From HKCCE3408 sp039183205 (GTDB taxonomy: Bacteria > Pseudomonadota > Alphaproteobacteria > Rhodobacterales > Rhodobacteraceae): DNA of 64,000 nt. The position numbers and the translations under genes are program-made. Position 1 is the stretch's first letter. Every line of letters begins with the position of its first letter. Of this stretch, positions 34,638 through 45,821 are shown piece by piece. The stretch spans positions 1 to 64,000 of the forward strand of contig JBCDBR010000001.1 of assembly GCA_039183205.1 (NCBI GenBank), written 5' to 3'. Below the pieces are notes generated by a model. The model was given only the letters and a program-made list of their open reading frames with translations. It did not search any database and was not told the DNA's origin.

Positions 34638-35495
34638 ATGCCCCAAGCCAAAGCCTCTTTCGTCGATCCCCGCGCCTTGGCGCAACATCGCAAACGTGCG
34701 CGCCCGAACGACGCCCGGTTTTTGATCGATGTCGCACGTTTCGAACTCCAAGAAAGACTGGAGGACGTTAACAGAACGTTTACCAACCCAGCCTTAATCG
34801 CGCCTTTCCCAGCGTTGTGGGATGGTTTTTTGCCGCGCGCCCGACATGTCGCGCCGCGCGACGTACTGAGCTTGGAGCCTGGTGCACATGATGTCGTCGT
34901 GCATGCAATGGCGCTGCATTGGGCCGACGATCCGGTTGGACAGATCGTGCAATGCCGACACGCCCTGCAACCCGATGGGCTGTTTCTTGGCGTGTGCCTC
35001 GGCGGCGAAACGCTGCACGAATTGCGTGCCAGTTTGGGACAAGCCGAGGCGGAAACGACGGGCGGGATGAGCCCCCGGGTCGCGCCCATGGCCGAGATCC
35101 GCGATTTAGGCCAAGTTTTGCAACGGGCCGGGCTAACCCTGCCTGTGGCCGATACCGTCCGGCAAGTTGCAAGTTACAGCGATATTCCATCCCTCGCGCG
35201 TGATCTTCGGGCCATGGGGGAAACCAACGCCCTGGCCGCCCGATTGAACCAGCCCTCAAGCCGGGCACTTTTCACCCGCGCCGCGCAGCTTTACGCGCAA
35301 CATTTTCCCAGTGGGTCCGGGCGGATCGCGGCAACCTTTGACCTCATGTTTCTGGCCGGTTGGCGCCAGCATGACAGCCAACAACAACCCATGCGTCCAG
35401 GTAGCGCAGGAACGCGGCTTGCCGACGCCCTAAATACCGCAGAGTTCGATGAAACTGGCGCCCCGGTCCTTGACCGGACGCGAAATAAGAAGTGA
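34638..35495 (+). CDS. Methyltransferase-like protein (NDUFAF5/BioC-related) lacking SAM motif I
   Basis: A 285-residue protein starting MPQAKASFVDPRALAQHRKR, with an AGGA site 5 bases before the ATG. It matches the SAM-methyltransferase family near NDUFAF5/BioC in its second half: DVVVHAMALHWADDPVGQIV, QCRHALQPDGLFLGVCLGGE, then TLHELRASLGQAE. The glycine-rich motif I (DxGxGxG) expected just before this region is absent; FTNPALIAPFPALWDGFLPR takes its place. It may be a non-catalytic paralogue or use an altered binding site. The hemH start overlaps its end, hinting at a role near heme or respiratory-complex assembly. Confidence 0.72.
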   Translation: MPQAKASFVDPRALAQHRKRARPNDARFLIDVARFELQERLEDVNRTFTNPALIAPFPALWDGFLPRARHVAPRDVLSLEPGAHDVVVHAMALHWADDPVGQIVQCRHALQPDGLFLGVCLGGETLHELRASLGQAEAETTGGMSPRVAPMAEIRDLGQVLQRAGLTLPVADTVRQVASYSDIPSLARDLRAMGETNALAARLNQPSSRALFTRAAQLYAQHFPSGSGRIAATFDLMFLAGWRQHDSQQQPMRPGSAGTRLADALNTAEFDETGAPVLDRTRNKK

Positions 35496-35503
35496 CGCTT
35501 GGC

Positions 35504-36565
35504 ATGAATATGATGCAACACAGCCCCAAAAGTTCGCTCGCACATGCGCCAGCCGATCACCCGAAGGTGAAATTTGGCAAGATCGGTATTCTTTTGGCCA
35601 ATCTTGGAACCCCAGACGGCTATGATTATTGGCCTATGCGACGGTATTTGTCGGAATTCCTGTCTGACCGCCGCGTCATCGACTACAGCCCATGGATCTG
35701 GCAACCGCTGTTGCAACTGATCATATTGTCAAAGCGGCCGTTTTCGTCAGGTGCTGCGTATAAGTCGATCTGGAACGAAGACGCCGGCGAAAGCCCGTTG
35801 ATGACGATCACCAAGGCGCAGACGGCAAAGATGGCCGCTTTGATGCAGGACCGCTATGGTGATCGCGTCGTGGTGGATTTTTGCATGCGCTACGGCAATC
35901 CATCAACGAAATCCAAGGTCGATGAACTTACCGCGCAGGGTTGCACCAAGATCCTGTTTTTCCCGCTATATCCGCAATATGCGGGGGCGACATCGGCAAC
36001 GGCGTGCGATCAGTTTTTCCGTTCGCTCACGGATATCAAGTGGCAGCCAATTGCGCGCGTCGTCGAGCCTTATTACGAAGACCCCGGATATATCGACGCG
36101 CTCGCGCAATCCATCGAGCGGGCCTATGGGACGCTTGAGACACGACCGGACGTTTTGGTTTGTTCCTACCACGGCGTGCCGAAACGGTACTTGATGGAGG
36201 GCGACCCCTATCATTGCCAATGCCAAAAAACCACGCGGTTGCTAAAAGAACGGCTTGGCTGGCCGGACGCCGATATCGTGACGACCTTCCAATCGCGATT
36301 CGGACCAGAGGAATGGCTGAAACCTTATACGGTGGAGGAAGTCGCGAGACTTGCCGAAGGGGGAAAAAAGCGCATCGCGGTCTGCGCTCCGGCTTTCTCA
36401 GCCGATTGCATTGAGACGCTGGAAGAGATCAACGAAGAAATCCGTGAGAGCTTTGAAGAGGCGGGGGGCGAAGACTTCACCTATATCCCGTGCCTTAATG
36501 ACGACGATCCGCATATGCGGGCGCTGGCGCAAGTCGCCGACGCAAATCTAGCTGGATGGATTTAG
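35504..36565 (+). CDS. hemH: Ferrochelatase
   Basis: Inserts Fe(II) into protoporphyrin IX in the last step of heme synthesis. The product shows GKIGILLANLGTPDGYDYWP, MRRYLSEFLSDRRVID, ESPLMTITKAQTAKM, ILFFPLYPQYAGATSAT, and the metal/porphyrin motif VLVCSYHGVPKRYLMEGDPY. The late FAPAFSADC-type block reads CAPAFSADCIETLEEINEE with the conserved glutamates. A GTG at 35492 overlaps the previous stop (GTGA) and would add four residues; either start is possible. An AT-rich gap follows. Confidence 0.95.
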   Translation: MNMMQHSPKSSLAHAPADHPKVKFGKIGILLANLGTPDGYDYWPMRRYLSEFLSDRRVIDYSPWIWQPLLQLIILSKRPFSSGAAYKSIWNEDAGESPLMTITKAQTAKMAALMQDRYGDRVVVDFCMRYGNPSTKSKVDELTAQGCTKILFFPLYPQYAGATSATACDQFFRSLTDIKWQPIARVVEPYYEDPGYIDALAQSIERAYGTLETRPDVLVCSYHGVPKRYLMEGDPYHCQCQKTTRLLKERLGWPDADIVTTFQSRFGPEEWLKPYTVEEVARLAEGGKKRIAVCAPAFSADCIETLEEINEEIRESFEEAGGEDFTYIPCLNDDDPHMRALAQVADANLAGWI

Positions 36566-36608
36566 GTAGACATAGTGGACGCATCCGCACCGGTCACAAC
36601 AAGTGAAC

Positions 36609-36731
36609 CTATACCGGCGACCCAGTGAAGAATTTTTCTCCGACGCGCACCACGACCTTCCCGTCGGCCAAGGCCCGGACAAAAATCCCCTGCACGGAAA
36701 CACATGTTCCAACAGTGATGGTCTTTAGCAC
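36609..36731 (-). CDS. Small conserved-looking protein, 40 residues
   Basis: A GTG start lies about 8 bases after a GAGGGGGA site and opens 40 codons to a TAG. The product reads MLKTITVGTCVSVQGIFVRA, then LADGKVVVRVGEKFFTGSPV. It alternates hydrophobic and polar residues like a small five-strand beta-barrel, has one cysteine, and has no hydrophobic signal. Codon use resembles neighbouring genes. I do not know a named family; similar very short proteins may exist unannotated in related genomes. It is well separated from hemH and mutT, so it has its own promoter, probably in the AT-rich 36740-36860 stretch. Confidence 0.66.
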   Translation of the reverse strand: MLKTITVGTCVSVQGIFVRALADGKVVVRVGEKFFTGSPV

Positions 36732-36864
36732 AGTCTCATCCCCCTCAAGCTGTGTCAGACAACGATAGCCTAAACTGATCTGATTTCAGCAACAAAATGT
36801 AGCCAAATCCCTAAATTTCTGCCTAATTAATTGTCAATCCAAATACTCTGCACTGCGGCAGAGC

Positions 36865-37263
36865 CTATAGCCAGTCACGTAAAATCGGGATCAGAGGCAG
36901 GTCTGCGGCCGGCATGGGGTAGTCGCGGAGCTTTGTAGGAAAGGCCCAGCTGAGATTTTGACCCTCACGCGGCGCAACAATCCCCTCCCATTTTCGGCAG
37001 ACAAAAAGGGGCATAAGGAGATGAAAGTCTTCGTAGTTGTGACTGGCAAATGTTAGAGGCGCCAAACAACTCTGCCATGTGCTGATGCCCAATTCTTCCC
37101 GCAACTCGCGAATCAGCGCGTTTTCCGGGGTTTCATCGGGCTCAACCTTCCCACCCGGAAACTCCCAAAGCCCTGCCATCGATTTCCCCTCCGGCCTCTG
37201 CGCGAGAAGAACGCGGCCATCGGGGTCCACAAGCGCGACCGCCACGACAAGCACAAGCGTCAC
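36865..37263 (-). CDS. mutT: 8-oxo-dGTP diphosphatase MutT
   Basis: Removes oxidised dGTP from the nucleotide pool. The Nudix box is GGKVEPDETPENALIRELREELGI, preceded by RPEGKSMAGLWEFPGG and followed by NYEDFHLLMPLFVCRKWEG, all typical of MutT. The GTG start overlaps the argJ stop (GTGA), giving 132 residues, the family size; a longer frame running into argJ was rejected. Translational coupling to argJ is likely. The genes argJ-mutT are commonly adjacent in this group. Confidence 0.92.
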   Translation of the reverse strand: MTLVLVVAVALVDPDGRVLLAQRPEGKSMAGLWEFPGGKVEPDETPENALIRELREELGISTWQSCLAPLTFASHNYEDFHLLMPLFVCRKWEGIVAPREGQNLSWAFPTKLRDYPMPAADLPLIPILRDWL

Positions 37264-38624
37264 GATCGGTAATCCGCGTTTATCGAAATATATCCGTGGG
37301 TCATGTCGCACGTCCACACCGTGGCGGCGCCTTTCCCAAGACCAAGATCAACGGTAAGCACGAGCTCATCGCCGCGCATATAGGCCGCTCCATCGGCCTC
37401 GTCATAGCTTTTCGCGCGCCAGCCGTTTTCAGCAACCAGGATGTCCCCAAACCGGATCGACAGGGTATCGCGATCAGCCTCTGCTCCAGATTTTCCAACC
37501 GCCATCACCACGCGACCCCAATTCGGATCCTCACCCGCAATGGCGGTTTTGACCAAGGGGGAATTTGCAATCGACCGGGCGACCTTGTCCGCATCGGTAT
37601 CGTTGCGCGCGTTGATCACGCGGATCTCCACGAGTTTTGTCGCCCCTTCTCCGTCACGCACAATCTGCAACGCGAGGTCCTGCGCGACCGCCTCCAACAT
37701 GACTGAAAACGCGCGTCCTGCCTTGCTGCGTGCGTCAGCAATGGGCGCGTTCCCGGCGCGTGCCGTCGCGGCCAACATTACCGTATCCGATGTGGAAGTA
37801 TCACCATCCACGGTAATTGCATTAAAGCTACGCGCCATCGCCGCGCCCAATAACTGTTGCGCGACGGGCGGCGTCAAAGCCGCGTCCGTGAACAGAAAGC
37901 TCAGCATAGTGGCCATATCCGGCGCGATCATGCCGGACCCTTTCGCGATACCCACAAGTCGGACCGGTTTTCCACCAATCTTGCCCTGCACAGCTGCACC
38001 TTTGGCAAAGGTATCGGTCGTCATGATCGCCCTAGCAGCCGCCTTGGCGCCGTTTTCGTCCAGCCCGGCGGACATGGCTGCGATGACTTCAGTGATCTTT
38101 TCAGGAGGGAGCGGTTCTCCGATGACGCCGGTGGAGGCGGTAAAGACGCGGCCGGCTTTGATCTTCAGTGCCTTTGCGGCGGCTTTACAGACCTTTTTGA
38201 CCGTTCCATCGCCGGCCTTTCCCGTGAAGGCATTTGCATTGCCGGAATTGACCACGAAAGCAAGGCCCGCACCGGGGCCGTCCAGCGCGGCAAGTTTCGT
38301 TTCGCAGTCTCGGACAGGGGCCGATCGGGTCGAGGATCTTGTGAAAACCCCGGCCACGACGGTGCCGGGGTCACACGCGGCCAGCATTACATCATCGCGT
38401 CCAAGCGACTTGATACCGGCGGCCGCGGTCGCGAACCGCACACCGGAAACGGGTGGCAATTCGGGAAAGGTCAAAGGCGCGAGCGGTGACACCGCCGCGC
38501 CTTTCTTTTTGGCAGCCTCGACCAAAACGACCCGCGTTACGGCTGCGCGCTTTGACGACTTCTTTTTCGATTTGGTTCCGGCTTCGGGCTTTGCGCGCTT
38601 TTTTTTCTTGTCGCCACGCGCCAT
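37260..38624 (-). CDS. argJ: Bifunctional glutamate N-acetyltransferase / amino-acid acetyltransferase ArgJ with Lys-rich extension
   Basis: Transfers acetyl from N-acetylornithine to glutamate in the cyclic arginine pathway and self-cleaves into two chains. The core begins about residue 46 (SPLAPLTFPELPPVSGVRFA) and contains VNSGNANAFTGKAGD, ASTGVIGEPLP and the self-cleavage block KGSGMIAPDMATMLSFLF (cleavage before the Thr). An unusual extension of about 45 residues precedes the core: GDKKKKRAKPEAGTKSKKKS, very rich in lysine. The ATG has a weak GGGACG site and no alternative ATG occurs before the core, so the extension is probably real. It lies 15 bases after the parvulin gene. Confidence 0.93.
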   Translation of the reverse strand: MARGDKKKKRAKPEAGTKSKKKSSKRAAVTRVVLVEAAKKKGAAVSPLAPLTFPELPPVSGVRFATAAAGIKSLGRDDVMLAACDPGTVVAGVFTRSSTRSAPVRDCETKLAALDGPGAGLAFVVNSGNANAFTGKAGDGTVKKVCKAAAKALKIKAGRVFTASTGVIGEPLPPEKITEVIAAMSAGLDENGAKAAARAIMTTDTFAKGAAVQGKIGGKPVRLVGIAKGSGMIAPDMATMLSFLFTDAALTPPVAQQLLGAAMARSFNAITVDGDTSTSDTVMLAATARAGNAPIADARSKAGRAFSVMLEAVAQDLALQIVRDGEGATKLVEIRVINARNDTDADKVARSIANSPLVKTAIAGEDPNWGRVVMAVGKSGAEADRDTLSIRFGDILVAENGWRAKSYDEADGAAYMRGDELVLTVDLGLGKGAATVWTCDMTHGYISINADYRS

Positions 38625-38639
38625 ATCTGCGTCCCGCGT

Positions 38640-39479
38640 TTATTGCCCTAAAAGATCGACGTTTCGGATCAAGGCCGGATCAATGTCAACCTCGTTGCGG
38701 GTGACATCGCCTGCATCCGTCAGCCGGGCAATCGTTGCATCCACGCGGTCTTGGCGCACCGATTCCTCAAGCTCGCCACGGATGGATTCAAGGGTTGGTA
38801 GCTCCTCGGTCCGGAATTCGTTGAGAATAATGACGTGCCAGCCAAATTGCGTTTCGACAGGTTCTGAAATCTGGCCAACCTCCAGCGCCATGACTGCCTC
38901 TTCGAAAGGGGCCACCATCATGCCTTGGCCGAACCAGCCCAACTGCCCCCCATTCGGTCCCGACGGTCCGGTCGAACGTTCCGCCGCCAATTCAGCAAAA
39001 TCCGCGCCCTCGCCAAGCAAGTCGATCAATTCCAACGCTTCTTCTTCGGTTTCCACCAGAATATGCGAGGCGTTGAATTCCATTCCCGGCTCAACTTCAC
39101 CGAAAATGTCGTCATAGGCGGCTTGCATTTCGTCCTCGGTGACGGGTGCCAACGCGATTTCGTTGACAAGCGAGGCGGCCAGGAATGTCCGACGTTCGTT
39201 TTCAAGCCCAACTTCGCGAAGCGGTGTCATCTCGGCGGAGGCTTCGCTGGCCAACAATTCCTGTTGGATCAATTGATCAAGCATGCCTTCAAACAAAATT
39301 TCGTCCGGCAATTGCTGATATTCCGGCGGCAACATCGCGGTCATCGCAATCAGATTTGCCAAGGTAATTTCGGTGCCGTTCACGGTGGCAAGAACCGTTG
39401 CCGAACTGGCATGACCGTCGGCAAAAACCGGTAAAGTGGACATGGCAAAAATCGCCGCGCTGGCGAGCAGACGTTTCAT
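38640..39479 (-). CDS. Parvulin-type peptidyl-prolyl cis-trans isomerase (SurA/PrsA-like)
   Basis: Periplasmic folding helper of 279 residues with signal peptide MKRLLASAAIFAMSTLPVFA. An N-terminal SurA/PrsA-like helical part (PDEILFEGMLDQLIQQELLA) is followed by a parvulin domain: FNASHILVETEEEALELIDL, GADFAELAAERSTGPSGPNG, QLGWFGQGMMVAPFEEAVMA and ISEPVETQFGWHVIILNEFR. All parvulin hallmarks are present. It is transcribed away from secA and leads into argJ-mutT. Confidence 0.92.
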   Translation of the reverse strand: MKRLLASAAIFAMSTLPVFADGHASSATVLATVNGTEITLANLIAMTAMLPPEYQQLPDEILFEGMLDQLIQQELLASEASAEMTPLREVGLENERRTFLAASLVNEIALAPVTEDEMQAAYDDIFGEVEPGMEFNASHILVETEEEALELIDLLGEGADFAELAAERSTGPSGPNGGQLGWFGQGMMVAPFEEAVMALEVGQISEPVETQFGWHVIILNEFRTEELPTLESIRGELEESVRQDRVDATIARLTDAGDVTRNEVDIDPALIRNVDLLGQ

Positions 39480-39701
39480 AGTCGGGAAATCCTTGTCTTG
39501 TTGTGGCGACGAACGTGAAATCCCGCCGCGTTGACACATTTCCGGCGGCCCCTTATGTCGCGTAACGGTTTCGCATCAGGGGCAGACCGTGCTTATCGCC
39601 GTTCTAGACTGCCGCGATGGGCCAAACAACCCGGGTGCCGCACACGAAAGCATGATCGGGTCCGCACATTCGGGCCTGCCAAAAAGGTTACTAGACAGCT
39701 T

Positions 39702-42410
<2,709 letters not shown>

Positions 42411-42524
42411 GTCTCAATTGCATCACCTTGACGGCATTTTACCACCAAGCGCAGCAGCCAAGGCAAATATCGGATAAGGTCCTCGCCATAAGCGGCACGC
42501 AAAAAGCCGCGTTGTGAGGACAGG

Positions 42525-43409
42525 ATGAGCAGTTTGACACCGGTCGCCGCAATCGGCGCGCTTGTCGCCTTGGGCCTGGCAGGTTGGCAGGCGGCATCGA
42601 CACCCCCGAACATCCCCCGCGATGTGCCGATCCCGACCGATCCGGCATGGGCGGTCTCTCTTCCGGGGGTTGCGGCCTTGCCGGCGCGGTTGAATTCCGA
42701 AGCGCCAAGACCTCCGTTAATCCTGCCCAACGATACCACGCGGCTCGGGCTTGCCTGCGGCATTGAGATGCGCGCCGAAGCCGTACCGCCGGCCATGGTG
42801 GCGCTAGAAATCGTCGATCCCTGCGACCCCCAACAAGAAATAGCCATCTCACATGCGGGCATCCGCGTCACAGCACAAAGCGATGGGATGGGAGCGGTCG
42901 CCGTCTCGTTGCCGGTTTTTGCTAACCCAGCCGACATTTTGGTGGAAACGACGGGTGGTTTCAGTCAGCAAATATCTGTCGATGTGCCTGATTTGGTCGA
43001 CTATCACCGCGTCGCGGTCGCGTGGAGGGGAGGCGCCAATTTAAACCTGGTCGCCGAAGAACCGGGGCAGCGAATGCCGACCGATCTGCAAAATCCGGGC
43101 CGGCCGGCGAACGCACAGCTTGGCATTGGTGGGTTTCTGACCGCTTTGGGCACGCCGGGTTCGGATGCGCGGGCTCAGATCTACACCTTTCCCCGAGACC
43201 CTGTCGTTCCAAATCAACGGATACGCCTGCACGTCGAGATCACAGCGCAGCCGTGTCATGCGACAACGGCCGCACAAACGGTCGAGCTCCTGGATACCGG
43301 CGGAACGCGCGCCACCGATTTTGACATCACGCCGGCAGGTTGCCTTGGCGATAGCCGCGATCTTGTATTGCAAAATCTGCTCCAGGACCTGAGGATCGCG
43401 ACGCGTTAA
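42525..43409 (+). CDS. Conserved hypothetical exported/membrane-anchored protein next to secA
   Basis: A 294-residue protein with an N-terminal hydrophobic anchor (SSLTPVAAIGALVALGLAGW) followed by a periplasmic region. Cysteines occur as LACGIEM, DPCDP, QPCHAT and AGCLGDS, probably in disulfides. The central part alternates beta-strand-like segments (GMGAVAVSLPVFANPADILV; NQRIRLHVEITAQPC). No catalytic motif is recognised. GGAC/GAGGACAGG precedes the start. Genes of this type often follow secA in Rhodobacterales, where some are named 'translocase' without evidence; I would not use that name. Confidence 0.72.
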   Translation: MSSLTPVAAIGALVALGLAGWQAASTPPNIPRDVPIPTDPAWAVSLPGVAALPARLNSEAPRPPLILPNDTTRLGLACGIEMRAEAVPPAMVALEIVDPCDPQQEIAISHAGIRVTAQSDGMGAVAVSLPVFANPADILVETTGGFSQQISVDVPDLVDYHRVAVAWRGGANLNLVAEEPGQRMPTDLQNPGRPANAQLGIGGFLTALGTPGSDARAQIYTFPRDPVVPNQRIRLHVEITAQPCHATTAAQTVELLDTGGTRATDFDITPAGCLGDSRDLVLQNLLQDLRIATR

Positions 43410-43427
43410 CCTTTTCGGCCTCATCTC

Positions 43428-44963
43428 ATGCCCCTTCTTTTGCGCGCCGCAGCTTTGGTCTGGCTTGCTGCCCATGCCGGGTTTGCGCAAGATGTCACTC
43501 TGACATCTTCGGACGGGGCGATTGAGCTTTCCGGCAGCCTTATCGCCTTTGATGGAGAGTTTTATCGCGTCGATTCGATATACGGGCCCCTTACCGTCAG
43601 CGCCGATGGCGTCACCTGCCTCGGCCCAGGTTGCCCTGATCTTGCAGCTTTCGTCGCCGAGGCGCGGTTCGTTGGTGCGCCGGTCATCGCTTCGGAACTG
43701 TTGCCGCAACTGATTGAAACCTTCGCGCTTGACCGTGGTTTTGGTGTGCAACGCCGGCTCGAGCCTGACGGCGCGTCGCGCTACACGCTCAGCAGGGCCG
43801 ATGGCAGCGTCGCTGCTGAATTCCTTGTGCGCGCCGACACCACCGATGAGGCCTTTCTCGCGCTGTTGAACGAGGAGGCCGACATCGCGCTTGCCTTGCG
43901 TGAACCGATGCCGCTGGAACAGCGCGCCGCGGAGGCGGCCGGCGCGGATGCGTTGGCGCAGCGGGCACGCGTCATCGGACTTGACGCGCTTGTTCCGATC
44001 ACCGCGCGGGCAAATCCCTTTAACCAGATCGCGCCCGAAGCGCTCCGCGCACTTTTTTCCGGCGAGATTACAAGTTGGGCCGATATCGGGGGGCCCGAGG
44101 CGCCGATATCATTGCACTTGCCCTCCGCCGAGAGCGGCCTGTCCCAGGCCTTCGCTGCAAGCGTCTTGGGCGATACGGCCCTGACGCCGTCGATTACGCA
44201 TCACAGCGACCTGGCCGATCTTTCCGATGCGGTTGCGCGCGATCCTCTGGCCCTGGGGGTCACAACGCTGTCGGCCGTGGGCAATGCCCGCGCTCTGGCG
44301 CTTGCCGGGTCTTGCGGATTTGCAATCGAGGCAACGCCTGAGACGATCAAGTCTGAAGATTACCCGCTGACCGCACCGCTCTTTCTCTACACGCCGGACC
44401 GGCGTCTGCCACGGCTGGTACGCGAGTTTCTGGGCTTTTTGGAAACCGCGATTGCCGAACGTATGATCCGGCGGGCGGGCTTTGTCAGCCAGTCGATCAC
44501 ACGCACGTCGCTTGATGGTCAGGGTGGGCGACTGGTGAACGCCATTTTGGCCGCCGGCGATGATGTATCCTTGACCGATCTACAACGGCTTGCCGAGCGC
44601 ATGGCGGACGCCACACGGCTATCGCCAACGATCCGGTTCTCCGGCGGCTCAAGCAGCTTTGATGCCCAATCACGAAGTGCCATTTCCCGCCTAGCGCGCG
44701 CGATTGAACAGGGTGATTTTGATGGGCGAACGCTTGTCTTCGTCGGTTTTTCAGACGGGGCCGGGTCTGCCACCGTAAATCTCAATCTGTCCCGCAGCCG
44801 CGCCGATACGGTGCGCCGGTCGGTGATTGAAGCCGCAGGCGCCGCAGATCTCAGCCGCGTCAATTTTCGGAGCACTGGGTTCGGTGAAGCGCTGCCGATT
44901 GCTTGCGACGATTCCAATTGGGGGGCAGCGATCAACCGGCGGGTTGAGATTTGGTTGGAATAG
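43428..44963 (+). CDS. PstS-like phosphate-binding domain fused to an OmpA peptidoglycan-binding domain
   Basis: A 511-residue exported protein (signal MPLLLRAAALVWLAAHAGFA). The middle resembles periplasmic phosphate-binding proteins: LVPITARANPFNQIAPEALR, then ALFSGEITSWADIGG, a strong PstS-type signature, and AESGLSQAFAASVLGD. The C-terminal 120 residues are an OmpA domain: IRFSGGSSSFDAQSRSAISR, LVFVGFSDGAGSATVNLNLS, RSRADTVRR and the late INRRVEIWLE. So a ligand-binding module is tethered to peptidoglycan. No pst transport genes are near. It starts 18 bases after the secA-linked hypothetical gene. Confidence 0.82.
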   Translation: MPLLLRAAALVWLAAHAGFAQDVTLTSSDGAIELSGSLIAFDGEFYRVDSIYGPLTVSADGVTCLGPGCPDLAAFVAEARFVGAPVIASELLPQLIETFALDRGFGVQRRLEPDGASRYTLSRADGSVAAEFLVRADTTDEAFLALLNEEADIALALREPMPLEQRAAEAAGADALAQRARVIGLDALVPITARANPFNQIAPEALRALFSGEITSWADIGGPEAPISLHLPSAESGLSQAFAASVLGDTALTPSITHHSDLADLSDAVARDPLALGVTTLSAVGNARALALAGSCGFAIEATPETIKSEDYPLTAPLFLYTPDRRLPRLVREFLGFLETAIAERMIRRAGFVSQSITRTSLDGQGGRLVNAILAAGDDVSLTDLQRLAERMADATRLSPTIRFSGGSSSFDAQSRSAISRLARAIEQGDFDGRTLVFVGFSDGAGSATVNLNLSRSRADTVRRSVIEAAGAADLSRVNFRSTGFGEALPIACDDSNWGAAINRRVEIWLE

Positions 44964-45024
44964 GTCGGCGCGGGCAAATGACCGGCCGTAGTCTAGAGCC
45001 AATTCCGTCGCCCTGATGTGGGGT

Positions 45025-45786
45025 TTATAATAGCCCTTCGGCACGAAAGCTCATCTCTTGCGCCTTTCCGACAACCAGATGGTCATGGATGACAATACCA
45101 AAGACGTCTGCGGCGTCGCGGATCGCATTTGTCATCTGAATATCGGACTGACTGGGCGTGGGATCGCCGGACGGGTGGTTATGCACAAGGATCAATGCCG
45201 ATGCGTTCAGCTCCAGCGCGCGCTTGATGACCTCACGCGGATAAACCGGTACATGATCGACGGTGCCACGGGCCTGTTCTTCATCCGCAATCAGCACGTT
45301 TTTTCGATCCAAAAAGAGGATGCGAAAATGTTCCAGGTCGCGATGCGCCATAGCGGTCTGGCAATAGTCCAACAGAGCATCCCAGGAAGATAAAACTTTT
45401 TTTCCCAATACTTTGGACCGCGCCATGCGGTGGCCGACGGCCTCGATCAGCTTAAGCTGAAAAATGGCAGCCTCGCCGATACCCTTGATCTCCTTCAGCC
45501 GCGCAGGCGGGGCGGCCAGGACGTGGTTGAGATCGCCAAAAACCTGTAGCAAGGTTTTTGCAAGCGGTTTGGTTTCGCCGCGTGGTGCGGCGCGAAACAG
45601 GACCATTTCCAGCAATTCATAATCGGGCACGGCAGCGGCCCCACCGTCGGTGAACCGTTGCCTTAGCCGCACGCGATGGCCCTTGCGATGGTCTTCTGGA
45701 TTTGGCGCGTTGACGATCTCAACAGCACCGACCCGGGGTTCAAAACCCGGTAACGGCGCTTCGGCAAATGATCTTTTCCGGCCCAT
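45025..45786 (-). CDS. radC: RadC family protein (JAB/MPN domain)
   Basis: A 253-residue RadC homologue; family members are named DNA-repair proteins but their role is uncertain. An N-terminal helix-hairpin-helix part (LLQVFGDLNHVLAAPPARLK, EIKGIGEAAIFQLKLIE) is followed by the JAMM metalloprotease-like motif ALILVHNHPSGDPTPSQSDI with the His-x-His...Asp zinc ligands. DHVPVYPREVIKRALELNAS is also typical. The first 25 residues are variable. It is convergent with the OmpA fusion gene and lies after map on the same strand. Confidence 0.92.
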   Translation of the reverse strand: MGRKRSFAEAPLPGFEPRVGAVEIVNAPNPEDHRKGHRVRLRQRFTDGGAAAVPDYELLEMVLFRAAPRGETKPLAKTLLQVFGDLNHVLAAPPARLKEIKGIGEAAIFQLKLIEAVGHRMARSKVLGKKVLSSWDALLDYCQTAMAHRDLEHFRILFLDRKNVLIADEEQARGTVDHVPVYPREVIKRALELNASALILVHNHPSGDPTPSQSDIQMTNAIRDAADVFGIVIHDHLVVGKAQEMSFRAEGLL

Positions 45787-45821
45787 ATCCGGACCATGGA
45801 TTTACTCTGGTTAACGGCTGG

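Noticed and set aside
37441..39117. 558-codon plus-strand frame antisense to argJ and the parvulin gene
   Set aside because: Very rich in Ser/Ala/Thr/Arg as expected for an antisense frame; both minus-strand genes are clearly real.
39531..39701. N-terminal extension of secA by 57 codons
   Set aside because: The extension is basic and unlike SecA; the typical SecA N-terminus starts at the adjacent ATG pair.
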